NCBI GenBank assembly: GCA_023229465.1
Contig: JALNZE010000031.1
Coordinates: forward strand, 1 to 24,851
Reading direction: 5' to 3'
DNA length: 24,851 bases
Origin: Chitinophagaceae bacterium
GTDB taxonomy: Bacteria; Bacteroidota; Bacteroidia; Chitinophagales; Chitinophagaceae
Shown here: positions 1 to 6,040 of the stretch, in pieces
Layout: each line of letters opens with the position of its first letter
How positions within the stretch are numbered: the first letter of the stretch is position 1
The notes under the pieces: generated by a model
The model's input: only the letters and a program-made list of their open reading frames with translations
The model's database searches: none
Told to the model about the DNA's origin: nothing
Translations under genes and position numbers: made by a program

Positions 1-68
1 AAATCTACCGCCAACTTCCTTTTTGTTTCCTGGCTGTCTTTGCTGCCTCGCTTTTTTATCATTATCAT
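1..68 (-). CDS. 5' end of an unidentified minus-strand gene, cut by the window edge
   Basis: Reading leftward from an ATG at 68-66, or from the second ATG at 62-60, gives an open frame of 22 codons that runs off the window. The visible N-terminus is very basic (MIMIKKRGSKDSQETKRKL), which would suit a DNA-binding protein such as a TetR-like regulator, but it is too short to assign. A near-consensus Bacteroidota -7 box (TATCTTTA) lies immediately upstream, which would leave almost no leader. The gene would be separated from the next minus-strand fragment by the terminator at 138-196. Confidence 0.35.
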   Translation of the reverse strand, partial: MIMIKKRGSKDSQETKRKLAVD

Positions 69-137
69 CTCATAAAGATACAAAATAAATTTTAATGTAT
101 CACTAAATTATGCTCTCATTAATAACTGGGAATAAAA

Positions 138-196
138 CCCCACTTATGGACAATAAGTGTAAATGTCTAAGTCACTGTCATAAGTGGCTTTTTTTT
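138..196. terminator. Bidirectional intrinsic terminator
   Basis: The arms at 140-152 and 176-187 form a 12-bp stem with one bulged base. On the plus strand it is followed by eight T (189-196). On the minus strand it is followed by GG and a TTTTATT tract. The minus-strand arm contains the stop codon (144-146) of the gene remnant at 144-496, as expected of a terminator that belongs to that gene. An alternative inner hairpin (CACTTAT/ATAAGTG, 141-159) is also possible. Confidence 0.5.
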
Positions 197-496
197 GTTT
201 GATTAGTCTATTCCATAATTTATTAGCATCAATTGTACGCCACTCAGTTTCTACTTTTTTAGATGACGGGGTATTTGAACTTGATATTATTTTTAGATTC
301 AGTTGCGAAGCTGCTAACTCAATTAGCCTATCTGGTATTCCTTTGCCACTTAGTTCAGGTACATTATGTTGTTCATAGAAGAAATCTTACCTGTCGTGTT
401 GTCTATTTTAACTATTGAAAATTCAAACCAATCTTCTGTGCTTAAATCTGCAGGCGCTGGAACTGCTGCTGGGATATTTGTTTCCGATGAAAGACG
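144..496 (-). pseudogene. Frameshifted 3' part of an unidentified gene (weakly GNAT-like)
   Basis: Two minus-strand frames join into one protein-like reading. From 496 to about 385 the frame reads ...STEDWFEFSIVKIDNTTGKI. From about 384 to 144 it continues in another frame as FFYEQHNVPELSGKGIPDRL and on to ...SDLDIYTYCP and a stop. Adding one T to the TTT run at 382-384 (minus strand) restores a continuous reading, so a single-base deletion explains the break; a sequencing error is possible. The open segment begins after a TAG at 497-499 and has no start codon, so the 5' end is also missing. The GKGIPDRLIELA stretch recalls motif A of GNAT acetyltransferases, but only weakly. The terminator at 138-196 overlaps its stop codon. 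Confidence 0.55.
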
Positions 497-545
497 CTAT
501 TCAGTCAACCCCCAATTGCATAGGAACTGATGTTAGCAGCATGTT

Positions 546-1403
546 CTATACAAATATTTCAATTTTATGCTTCCTACAAATCTCATTAATTCTTTCTTTA
601 ACAGCTTTGGATAAATAAACTTCCAATTCACTAAGGTTTGAATAAGGCAAATATTTTATCGACTTACTCTCTAACTTTTTGACTTTAGTAAGTTCTTTTT
701 TCCAAACAGTTTGACAGGCATTTGTCGATTTTACAAACATGAAAATATTGTCGTGGTCAAATTCCTTTATTGCTTTGTTGATTTCATACCTCACATCATT
801 TGAGTGATTGTCTTCCAGTATAATTACAATCCACTCGCAAATTTCCATTTTTTCATCAATATGCTGATATAGTTTGTTTAGTTTGAACTTGTCGTATTCA
901 ATTAAATGAGGAGGGTTAAATGGATACGAGTTTATTTTTCTTAAATTTTCAATTCTTTCTTCCACAAATTTTCTTTCTGGAATGTTCTGCTTAGAACTAA
1001 TAAAAATGTCAATGACAGGCAATTTTTTTTTTATTTCTTTCTGAACAATATTTTGTGGTATTTTCTTTTTAAAATTTAAATTATAAAGTTTTCCCTTTAT
1101 AAAGTAGCCAATACTAATTCCCAATGACAATATAAATTTCTCGTCAGTTGCTGTTGGCTTCTGGCAAAAGATTATTACTGGAACATAACTCCTGTTTGGT
1201 ATAGAAGCAACCCTATTAAGAAAAGTAGGTAAAACAGTATTGTTAGTTTTGACAAGTACCAAATAAGTATAACTGCCGTCTGACAACAAAAAAGTTGGTT
1301 GCCATAACAAAGCGTCAAGAATTTTTGGAATAAACTTAATAGGAGCAAATTCTGTCAATCCCTTATTAAAAAATTGTGTTTTAAGTTTATCTAAATCGGT
1401 CAT
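546..1403 (-). CDS. Two-domain protein with C-terminal DUF4062/TIR-like domain; candidate effector
   Basis: This 285-residue soluble protein has no signal peptide or membrane segment. Residues 1 to about 125 form an alpha/beta region (PTFLLSDGSYTYLVLVKT, then a second strand RSYVPVIIF) that resembles a nuclease-like fold in outline, but no catalytic motif can be defended. Residues 128 to 285 look like the DUF4062 or TIR/deoxyribosyltransferase-like fold: an opening strand IDIFISSK (131-138), a second strand WIVIILED (191-198), and then SNDVRYEINKAI, in which Glu207 sits where these folds carry their catalytic or binding acid. Related folds hydrolyse NAD or nucleotides, and several act in phage defence; activity here is inferred. 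The start codon overlaps the stop of the ParB-like gene upstream by 4 nt (ATGA), so the two are translationally coupled. It could instead be a DNA-processing partner of the ParB-like protein. Confidence 0.6.
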   Translation of the reverse strand: MTDLDKLKTQFFNKGLTEFAPIKFIPKILDALLWQPTFLLSDGSYTYLVLVKTNNTVLPTFLNRVASIPNRSYVPVIIFCQKPTATDEKFILSLGISIGYFIKGKLYNLNFKKKIPQNIVQKEIKKKLPVIDIFISSKQNIPERKFVEERIENLRKINSYPFNPPHLIEYDKFKLNKLYQHIDEKMEICEWIVIILEDNHSNDVRYEINKAIKEFDHDNIFMFVKSTNACQTVWKKELTKVKKLESKSIKYLPYSNLSELEVYLSKAVKERINEICRKHKIEIFV

Positions 1404-2395
1404 CTCAATTTACTTTTTAAGAGAGTGGTCAATTTTTTAAGATTACTTTCAATTGCACTTTTTTCTTCTTTAGTAATTTGATTTAGATTAAGATTCTGAA
1501 CTTCTCTAATAAGTGTTTCCGTTTTTTTGATAATTGAGTCAACTTGATAAATGGCTTCGGATGTATCCTCGTAGATGCTTTGAGGTGTCACTTCCAGATC
1601 CCTTATGAATGATTCAAGTTTATCAAACATTACTTCTTTCCGAACGCTGCCTTTTTTCATTGCTGTCAGCGATTTTGTTAATTGTCTAAAATCCCTATTT
1701 GTCTTAATGATACCGTTTGCTTTTTTCTTAACACATGCATCAATAATTTTTTCCTCGTTGTATTTTTTGAAAAAATCTTTAAGTTCTTCTCTAATCAACT
1801 TAATCGGTGCATGCATTTCAGCTAATATATCTGGGTCCATTCCTTTGTCGGGAATTTCCTTCATTTCCGATTCCATGAATTTTTTAATTACGCTGTCAGG
1901 GTAATCATAAAATGATAGATACTTGTTGATTTTGTATTCTGAAAGAGAAGTGATTTTTACTAACTCTACTTTATCTTGTCGATTCAATTTAATTATGTCC
2001 TTGCCCATTTCATAAACAACTTTTACTAAAGTTTGAGCAATTGCAAAGTCAGTCCATTCTTCCCTTACATTATGAATATGAAACATCAGAGAAAGATTCT
2101 CCAACTCAGTTGGCTCTTTTTCTAAAACATGACATGAAATGTCTTTGCGGTTAATTTTCTTAAATGCTCTGTAGCGTCTCTCACCGTCCAAAATCACATA
2201 GCGATTATCTTTCTTCCTTTTGTAAACAATAATTGGATTCAGTAGACCTTTGGACAAGACTGATTCAATTAAAACATCTTCTTCGGTGTCAACAAATCTC
2301 TTCCGTGGATTTAGGTCATTGGTATCAATTTGAGCTAAAGGAATATCAATGATTTTCTCTTTATATTCAATGGTATCCAGTAAAGTATCTTTCAT
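1400..2395 (-). CDS. ParB/Srx-fold DNA-binding protein (ParB-like, no ParA partner)
   Basis: This 331-residue protein has a ParB-type N-terminal domain at about residues 15-110. It shows NPRKR at 29-33, a [S]KGLLNPI segment at 49-55 and the ParB box GERRYRA at 71-77, which in ParB/Noc proteins binds CTP. A helix-turn-helix-like region follows at about residues 140-190 (DKVELVKITSLSEYKINKYL). The C-terminal third is charged and helical (about 255-331), possibly a dimerising coiled coil. No parA lies beside it; its only partner is the DUF4062-like gene, which it overlaps by 4 nt. That makes chromosome or plasmid segregation unlikely as its role. It more likely acts as a sequence-specific DNA-binding switch or sensor for its neighbour, which is inference. 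No clear promoter box is visible in the 240 bp upstream. Confidence 0.75.
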   Translation of the reverse strand: MKDTLLDTIEYKEKIIDIPLAQIDTNDLNPRKRFVDTEEDVLIESVLSKGLLNPIIVYKRKKDNRYVILDGERRYRAFKKINRKDISCHVLEKEPTELENLSLMFHIHNVREEWTDFAIAQTLVKVVYEMGKDIIKLNRQDKVELVKITSLSEYKINKYLSFYDYPDSVIKKFMESEMKEIPDKGMDPDILAEMHAPIKLIREELKDFFKKYNEEKIIDACVKKKANGIIKTNRDFRQLTKSLTAMKKGSVRKEVMFDKLESFIRDLEVTPQSIYEDTSEAIYQVDSIIKKTETLIREVQNLNLNQITKEEKSAIESNLKKLTTLLKSKLR

Positions 2396-2635
2396 GATGT
2401 TCTAATTGAAATTAAAAGTCATAGTACTGTCAGTTCTGTTTTCTTCGAAAGCGTTTTAAAAGCTGGGGGTCATGCTTGTCGCTTGAATGCAGTATTGTCG
2501 CCAAAGCATTGCTGCAACACATAAATATAAGAAAGTTTTGATCATTTTTAAATTACGGATTTTATTTTATGTTCTGATAATCAAACGATTAGAGCGTATT
2601 TGATTTAAGTAATAAGCTTTCGCAAATACAGCCCC

Positions 2636-2806
2636 CTATTCAAACCTAAGATCATCCAAAGGGCTGATAATTTGTAACATATCCATGATTGTTACTTGCA
2701 GGTAGCGAAGTGTTGTTCTTATATCATTATACCCAATAATTTCATAATCATAGTTACATCCGTTCCCGTTAGAAAGACAGTCTATTTCCAGAATATTAAA
2801 ACCCCC
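2636..2806 (-). pseudogene. C-terminal remnant of a tyrosine recombinase/integrase
   Basis: The minus-strand frame opens after a TGA at 2807-2809 and ends at TAG 2636-2638. Its last 32 codons read GYNDIRTTLRYLQVTIMDML then QIISPLDDLRFE. This matches the end of Bacteroidota tyrosine recombinases (GH..I.TT..Y.HVT followed by an SPLDDL tail) and includes the nucleophile tyrosine in TTLRYLQVT. The conserved His/Arg part and the rest of the catalytic domain are absent, and no start codon is present, so it is a relic. The surrounding stretch 2396-2920 holds no intact gene; 2396-2635 and 2807-2884 show nothing else I can name. The relic marks a past recombination boundary between the ParB/DUF4062 pair and the ICE-type genes to its right. 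Confidence 0.65.
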
Positions 2807-2884
2807 TCAAAACATAGCTGATCATATTAGGTTATATGATAGCCCAGCGCAGCCCGCAAATGAACAGGCCACGAACTGGATCAT

Positions 2885-2918
2885 GGTTTACTAAACGGAT
2901 ACATCCGTTTAGTAAACC
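2885..2918. repeat. Perfect 16-bp inverted repeat with 2-bp loop
   Basis: GGTTTACTAAACGGAT at 2885-2900 is followed by AC and then its exact reverse complement at 2903-2918. No T-tract follows on either strand, so it is not a standard intrinsic terminator, although it begins 3 nt after the stop of the DUF6943-type gene. It could be an mRNA 3' stabiliser, a Rho-independent terminator without a tail, a protein-binding site or a recombination site. The nearby integrase relic makes the last option worth testing. Confidence 0.8.
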
Positions 2919-2920
2919 TG

Positions 2921-3328
2921 TTACCCCATAAGGGAGTGCAAAACCGCCCGTTTTGCTTCCTTCACCAGTTGAAACTGGCGGTTCAGGTGTGCTTCCAGTT
3001 CTATGATCTGCTGCATTGACCTGGCGACTTTCTCCATATCCCGAACCTTCTCCACGGCAGAGGCAATAAGGTTCTTTACGTCCCGCAGATGGATAAACTC
3101 AATAACGGACCCGCATAAATACGGATGAAATTTCCCCGCTGCCCACAGCGAGTAAACCAACCAATAATAAAACTGTAATTCTGCTTTGTTTTCACACGCA
3201 AAAACAAAACAATTCGGGCAGGGCGTGAAAGAAGGGCAGCCTGTGTTGCGGCCTTTCGACAGGATAAAAAAGGCATAAACCGGAACTGGGCTACCCTCTT
3301 TAAAACAACGGACTGAAAACGGCGACAT
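2921..3328 (-). CDS. DUF6943-type conjugative element protein
   Basis: This is a 135-residue protein without signal peptide or membrane segment. The central block, with KGRNTGCPSFTPCPNCFVF (residues about 25-43), then FYYWLVYSLW and FHPYLCGSVIEFI, matches my recollection of DUF6943. That small family of unknown function is commonly found in conjugative transposons of Bacteroidota. The C-terminal third (LIASAVEKVRDMEKVARSMQ and on) is helical and probably a coiled coil. Length fits the family. It stands alone, 820 bp from the porV gene, and its stop lies 2 nt from the inverted repeat at 2885-2918. The family name is from memory; the function is unknown. Confidence 0.6.
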   Translation of the reverse strand: MSPFSVRCFKEGSPVPVYAFFILSKGRNTGCPSFTPCPNCFVFACENKAELQFYYWLVYSLWAAGKFHPYLCGSVIEFIHLRDVKNLIASAVEKVRDMEKVARSMQQIIELEAHLNRQFQLVKEAKRAVLHSLMG

Positions 3329-3603
3329 GATGCAAAGGCTTTAGGGTGACTCCTTTTTCGCCCCTTTTCCCTTGAAATAATTTCCAAAAGAAAAAAGGAA
3401 AAAAAAGAAAGCCTCTTTTGCAGCCGCCGCTGAACAGAGCAAAAAGGAAACGGAATAAATCCGTGGTAACAAAAAGATGAATGACTGACAAAAGCCGGTG
3501 CAGGAACAAAAGATGAGAATAACTATTGCTGTTTTATGCCGTAGTCTTTTTGTTGTCGGGGGAAAAACAAAGCCGGGCTTTATTCAAAAGGCGAACCAGC
3601 GGG

Positions 3604-3611
3604 TAACTTTG
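3604..3611 (+). promoter_or_regulatory. Perfect Bacteroidota -7 box facing right
   Basis: TAACTTTG matches the TAnnTTTG consensus exactly. No clear TTTG -33 box is seen at the usual spacing, and no recognised plus-strand gene follows, so it may be a chance match or the promoter of an RNA or of the small frame at 3977. Confidence 0.25.
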
Positions 3612-3852
3612 CGAATTTTTTTTATCTTGTTCGTGATAAATGAAAGCCTATCCACTATTCAATAATTGGAAACACAGCTTACAAAACGCTATCAAATAAT
3701 TATATTCATAATAACTCATCGTTTCAATATTATCATAGTTGATTTTCTGCTTTCTTACATTCTCTCAATTATGTTGGATCCTATTAATTGTTCTTATTTC
3801 ATAATAATAAATCACTGAACGTTGCTTGCTTCATTTCGCGTGTTCTTCGCTC

Positions 3853-3881
3853 CGGGCGGTAGAGCGGAGCGGAGCCGCCCG
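3853..3881. repeat. GC-rich 7-bp inverted repeat
   Basis: CGGGCGG (3853-3859) and CCGCCCG (3875-3881) flank a 15-nt loop that contains a GCGGA direct repeat. It stands out sharply from the A/T-rich surroundings. No T-tract follows, so a structural or protein-binding role is more likely than termination. Confidence 0.5.
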
Positions 3882-3976
3882 TCCCTATATGCAGTGGCTG
3901 TGCCACACCTTTTGAGAAAAAGCCGAAGGTAGATACACAGCCCAAGAATTTTAAAAAGAACAAGGGAGATAGAAAG

Positions 3977-4114
3977 ATGGGGTATTTAAAATTTCGCAAC
4001 TATCCCTTTTATGGTAGTGGTGAATATTTTGTACTGTTATTGGATATGAAATACCATCAGGTACAGGATAAAGTTGTTACAGAAAGGGTTTCAATTTCCA
4101 ATGGTGATATTTAG
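3977..4114 (+). CDS. Possible 45-codon small protein, unrecognised
   Basis: An ATG at 3977 is preceded by a good purine-rich ribosome-binding sequence (AAGGGAGATAGAAAG). The frame stays open back to a TAG near 3860, longer than the small protein itself. The predicted product, MGYLKFRNYPFYGSGEYFV and on to SNGDI, is rich in aromatic residues. It matches no family I know. It would be one of the few plus-strand genes here and converges on porV, so it may be chance. Confidence 0.2.
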   Translation: MGYLKFRNYPFYGSGEYFVLLLDMKYHQVQDKVVTERVSISNGDI

Positions 4115-4151
4115 CATAGTAATAAGCAAGCAAATAACGAACATTTATTTC

Positions 4152-5315
4152 TTATTGAAAATTCCCCACATTTAATTTCAAAGTAAATCCCCAGCTATTC
4201 TGAAAAGGTGAAACACCGGTAATCATTCCGAATGGAATGAGGTAGTGAAAATTCAATCCCCATGCCTGGTCTTTGATGGCTCCCTTATACCCTACTCCCA
4301 GGGCTGTGAATTTCTTGTTACCTTTTAACCGGTTCTCCAGGCTCAGACCTGCCCTCATAAAAAACTGGTCAGCAAAACTATATTCAAGGCCCGCAGAAAC
4401 ACGGATCTCGCGTAACTCTTCGGCCATTCCTCCGGGAGCATCTGAAAACGAACTTAGCAGCGCATTCAATATGCTCCTGTCAGGGTCTTTTCCGGCTGTT
4501 ATTGTTCCGGTTGCATCATATACCGGTGGTGTTGGGACAAGCAGCTTATTAATATCCAGTGCCACCGTAAAGCGATCTCCGGTACTTTGATCGCCGGTTG
4601 TATAGCTAATACCTATGCCCAGGTTGGTGGGCAGGAATGTTTTTTGATCGTTTCCCTGGAGGCTCACTTTTGGGCCGATGTTACTGATCACGGTGCCCCA
4701 TTCCAGTTTTCTGCCGTTACCATCCAGGTCATAATATTGGTAATAACTGATATCCGCGCTGGCGGAGTATAGATGCCGGGGAATAGCGCCATATCCGTTG
4801 GGTTCCTGGAACTGTGCCGGCTGGCTACCTAAGAAACGCAGAGCCATTCCCAATGAAGCTTTAGCTCCCACTTGTAATGCATAACTGGCACCCAGGTTGA
4901 ATTCACTACTCTTATAAAAAGCGATCATGGCACCGTTATCATCTTTGGTGGCCATATTACCAAGACTTAGATAGCTGAGTGAAATCCCGAATGCAGAAGT
5001 ATTAGATACGTTTGCTAAATAGTTAGCATTTAAAAACTTTATGTCATTACTAATACCTGCCAGATAAGGTGAATAGGTTACGCTTGCCTGATGGAAGTTT
5101 TGTGTAAATGCTGATTTAGCGGCATTGTACCACAGTTGCTGGTTTTCGGTTGCGGAAGCGATCCCGCAATCACCCATGGCCATTCCCCTGCTGCTGGCAG
5201 GAATTCTAAGCGATGGAAAGGCTGTTATGATCGGGTTGAGTTCCTGGGCAATCAGGCCTGATGCCTGCAATAAAAAAAGGGAAATGAATAGTAGTGTAGA
5301 TGGGATGGTTTTCAT
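4152..5315 (-). CDS. porV: PorV-family T9SS outer-membrane shuttle protein
   Basis: This 387-residue protein has a signal peptide (about 1-23, ending GLIAQ). After it comes the PorV opening: IITAFPSLRIPASSRGMAMG (28-47), then ENQQLWYNAAKSAF. The middle carries PNGYGAIPRHLYSASADISY, highly typical of PorV/LptO, and the rest alternates as in an outer-membrane beta-barrel. Its length suits the family (about 380-400). PorV collects T9SS cargo by its C-terminal sorting domain and passes it to the PorU sortase attachment complex. The start overlaps the stop of the lipoprotein gene by 4 nt, so the two are coupled. It lies two genes downstream of a huge T9SS cargo gene, which suggests a dedicated, accessory PorV paralogue rather than the housekeeping one. 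PorQ is the nearest alternative but fits less well. Confidence 0.8.
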   Translation of the reverse strand: MKTIPSTLLFISLFLLQASGLIAQELNPIITAFPSLRIPASSRGMAMGDCGIASATENQQLWYNAAKSAFTQNFHQASVTYSPYLAGISNDIKFLNANYLANVSNTSAFGISLSYLSLGNMATKDDNGAMIAFYKSSEFNLGASYALQVGAKASLGMALRFLGSQPAQFQEPNGYGAIPRHLYSASADISYYQYYDLDGNGRKLEWGTVISNIGPKVSLQGNDQKTFLPTNLGIGISYTTGDQSTGDRFTVALDINKLLVPTPPVYDATGTITAGKDPDRSILNALLSSFSDAPGGMAEELREIRVSAGLEYSFADQFFMRAGLSLENRLKGNKKFTALGVGYKGAIKDQAWGLNFHYLIPFGMITGVSPFQNSWGFTLKLNVGNFQ

Positions 5316-6004
5316 TGGATGAGTATTTTTGTGTTTACGGTGTCAGAATTTTTTTTCAGATCATCGGTGATGAATAGAGAAATCACCTGCAAGCCCCTGT
5401 TATGAAATGACCAATTCATAACTGGCCTGGTCGTTGTAACCGGCTGGCCATTGATCATATAGTGGTAGGCGGTAATGATACCGTCCATTTTCTTAGAAGC
5501 TGAGGCATCAAATTTGTAAATCCAGTTCTCTGCCTGCGTACTGTCTATCAACTGCAGGCTGAGTGAGGCTTTTGCCTTTTGATTTGCCAGGCAGTTAACG
5601 ATCAGTTGCTGCCCGGTTGTTTTTCCCAGTTGGTCTGTGATATAAAAATCAACGCCATAAATACCCGCCGTATCACAACTGCAAAAGATAGCGGTACTAT
5701 CTCCGGCCACAATCAAAGGCTGGTATGTTTGCAGACGCAGACCATTGTATTCAAAATGCAATTTTCCGCTTGTGTCTGTGATTTGGATGTTCAGCTGGTG
5801 GTTGTCAAATGCTGAACGCAGATAAAGTTTACCATTATTGGTCTGGTTGATATTCGAATAATCTTTTTCCCGGATAGAAAGAGTATCCTTACTGAAAATC
5901 AGTACCGGTTTGGGCGCTGCATCAAACAGCGACTGGTATTTATCATTGCAGCCGACCGAAAGGATCACTACCAGATATCCGATTAATAAAAGTTGTTTTT
6001 TCAT
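5312..6004 (-). CDS. Lipoprotein between T9SS adhesin and PorV; weakly TraQ-like
   Basis: This 230-residue protein begins MKKQLLLIGYLVVILSVGC, a signal peptide with a lipobox (LSVG-C19), so it is an outer- or inner-membrane lipoprotein. Residues about 55-145 form a beta-sandwich-like block with GKLHFEYNGLRL, CDTAGIYGVDFYITDQLGKT and LIVNC. That order of strands recalls DUF3872/TraQ of Bacteroides conjugative transposons, but the match is weak. Residues about 148-230 look like a PKD-type Ig fold (WIYKFDASASKKMDG... VISLFITDDLKKN). It starts 36 nt after the adhesin stop and overlaps porV, so it is in the same operon. It might anchor or assemble the adhesin, or be the TraQ-equivalent of the transfer system; both are inference. 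Confidence 0.6.
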   Translation of the reverse strand: MKKQLLLIGYLVVILSVGCNDKYQSLFDAAPKPVLIFSKDTLSIREKDYSNINQTNNGKLYLRSAFDNHQLNIQITDTSGKLHFEYNGLRLQTYQPLIVAGDSTAIFCSCDTAGIYGVDFYITDQLGKTTGQQLIVNCLANQKAKASLSLQLIDSTQAENWIYKFDASASKKMDGIITAYHYMINGQPVTTTRPVMNWSFHNRGLQVISLFITDDLKKNSDTVNTKILIQ

Positions 6005-6040
6005 AGTTGCCTGATTTAATATTTGACGAACAAGAGAGCA

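Larger units (their letters stand above)
3329..4151. other. Gene-poor 820-bp spacer with GC-rich hairpin island
   Basis: No convincing long gene lies here. The sequence alternates between A/T-rich tracts (3361-3420, 3640-3830) and a GC-rich island at about 3840-3910. Plus-strand ATG frames of 50 codons (3513-3665) and 45 codons (3977-4114), and a 66-codon minus-strand frame (3799-3999), are open but unlike any family I recognise. The mixture of composition and hairpins resembles the cis-acting or leader regions of Bacteroidota conjugative elements. I cannot identify an oriT or nic site. It separates the DUF6943-type gene from the surface module. Confidence 0.4.

Noticed and set aside
495..545. 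Integron attC-like look of the sequence after the DUF4062-type gene (CTAAC and GTTGAC near an imperfect stem)
   Set aside because: The core sites deviate from RYYYAAC/GTTRRRY and the whole is under 40 bp, shorter than known attC sites; no second copy flanks the pair.
3076..3509. Two minus-strand frames overlapping and upstream of the DUF6943-type gene
   Set aside because: They overlap the recognised gene in another frame or run through A/T-rich low-complexity sequence with no family resemblance.
3799..3999. 66-codon minus-strand frame with a hydrophobic N-terminus
   Set aside because: It crosses the GC-rich hairpin, has basic low-complexity content and no ribosome-binding or promoter signal; the opposite strand is equally open.
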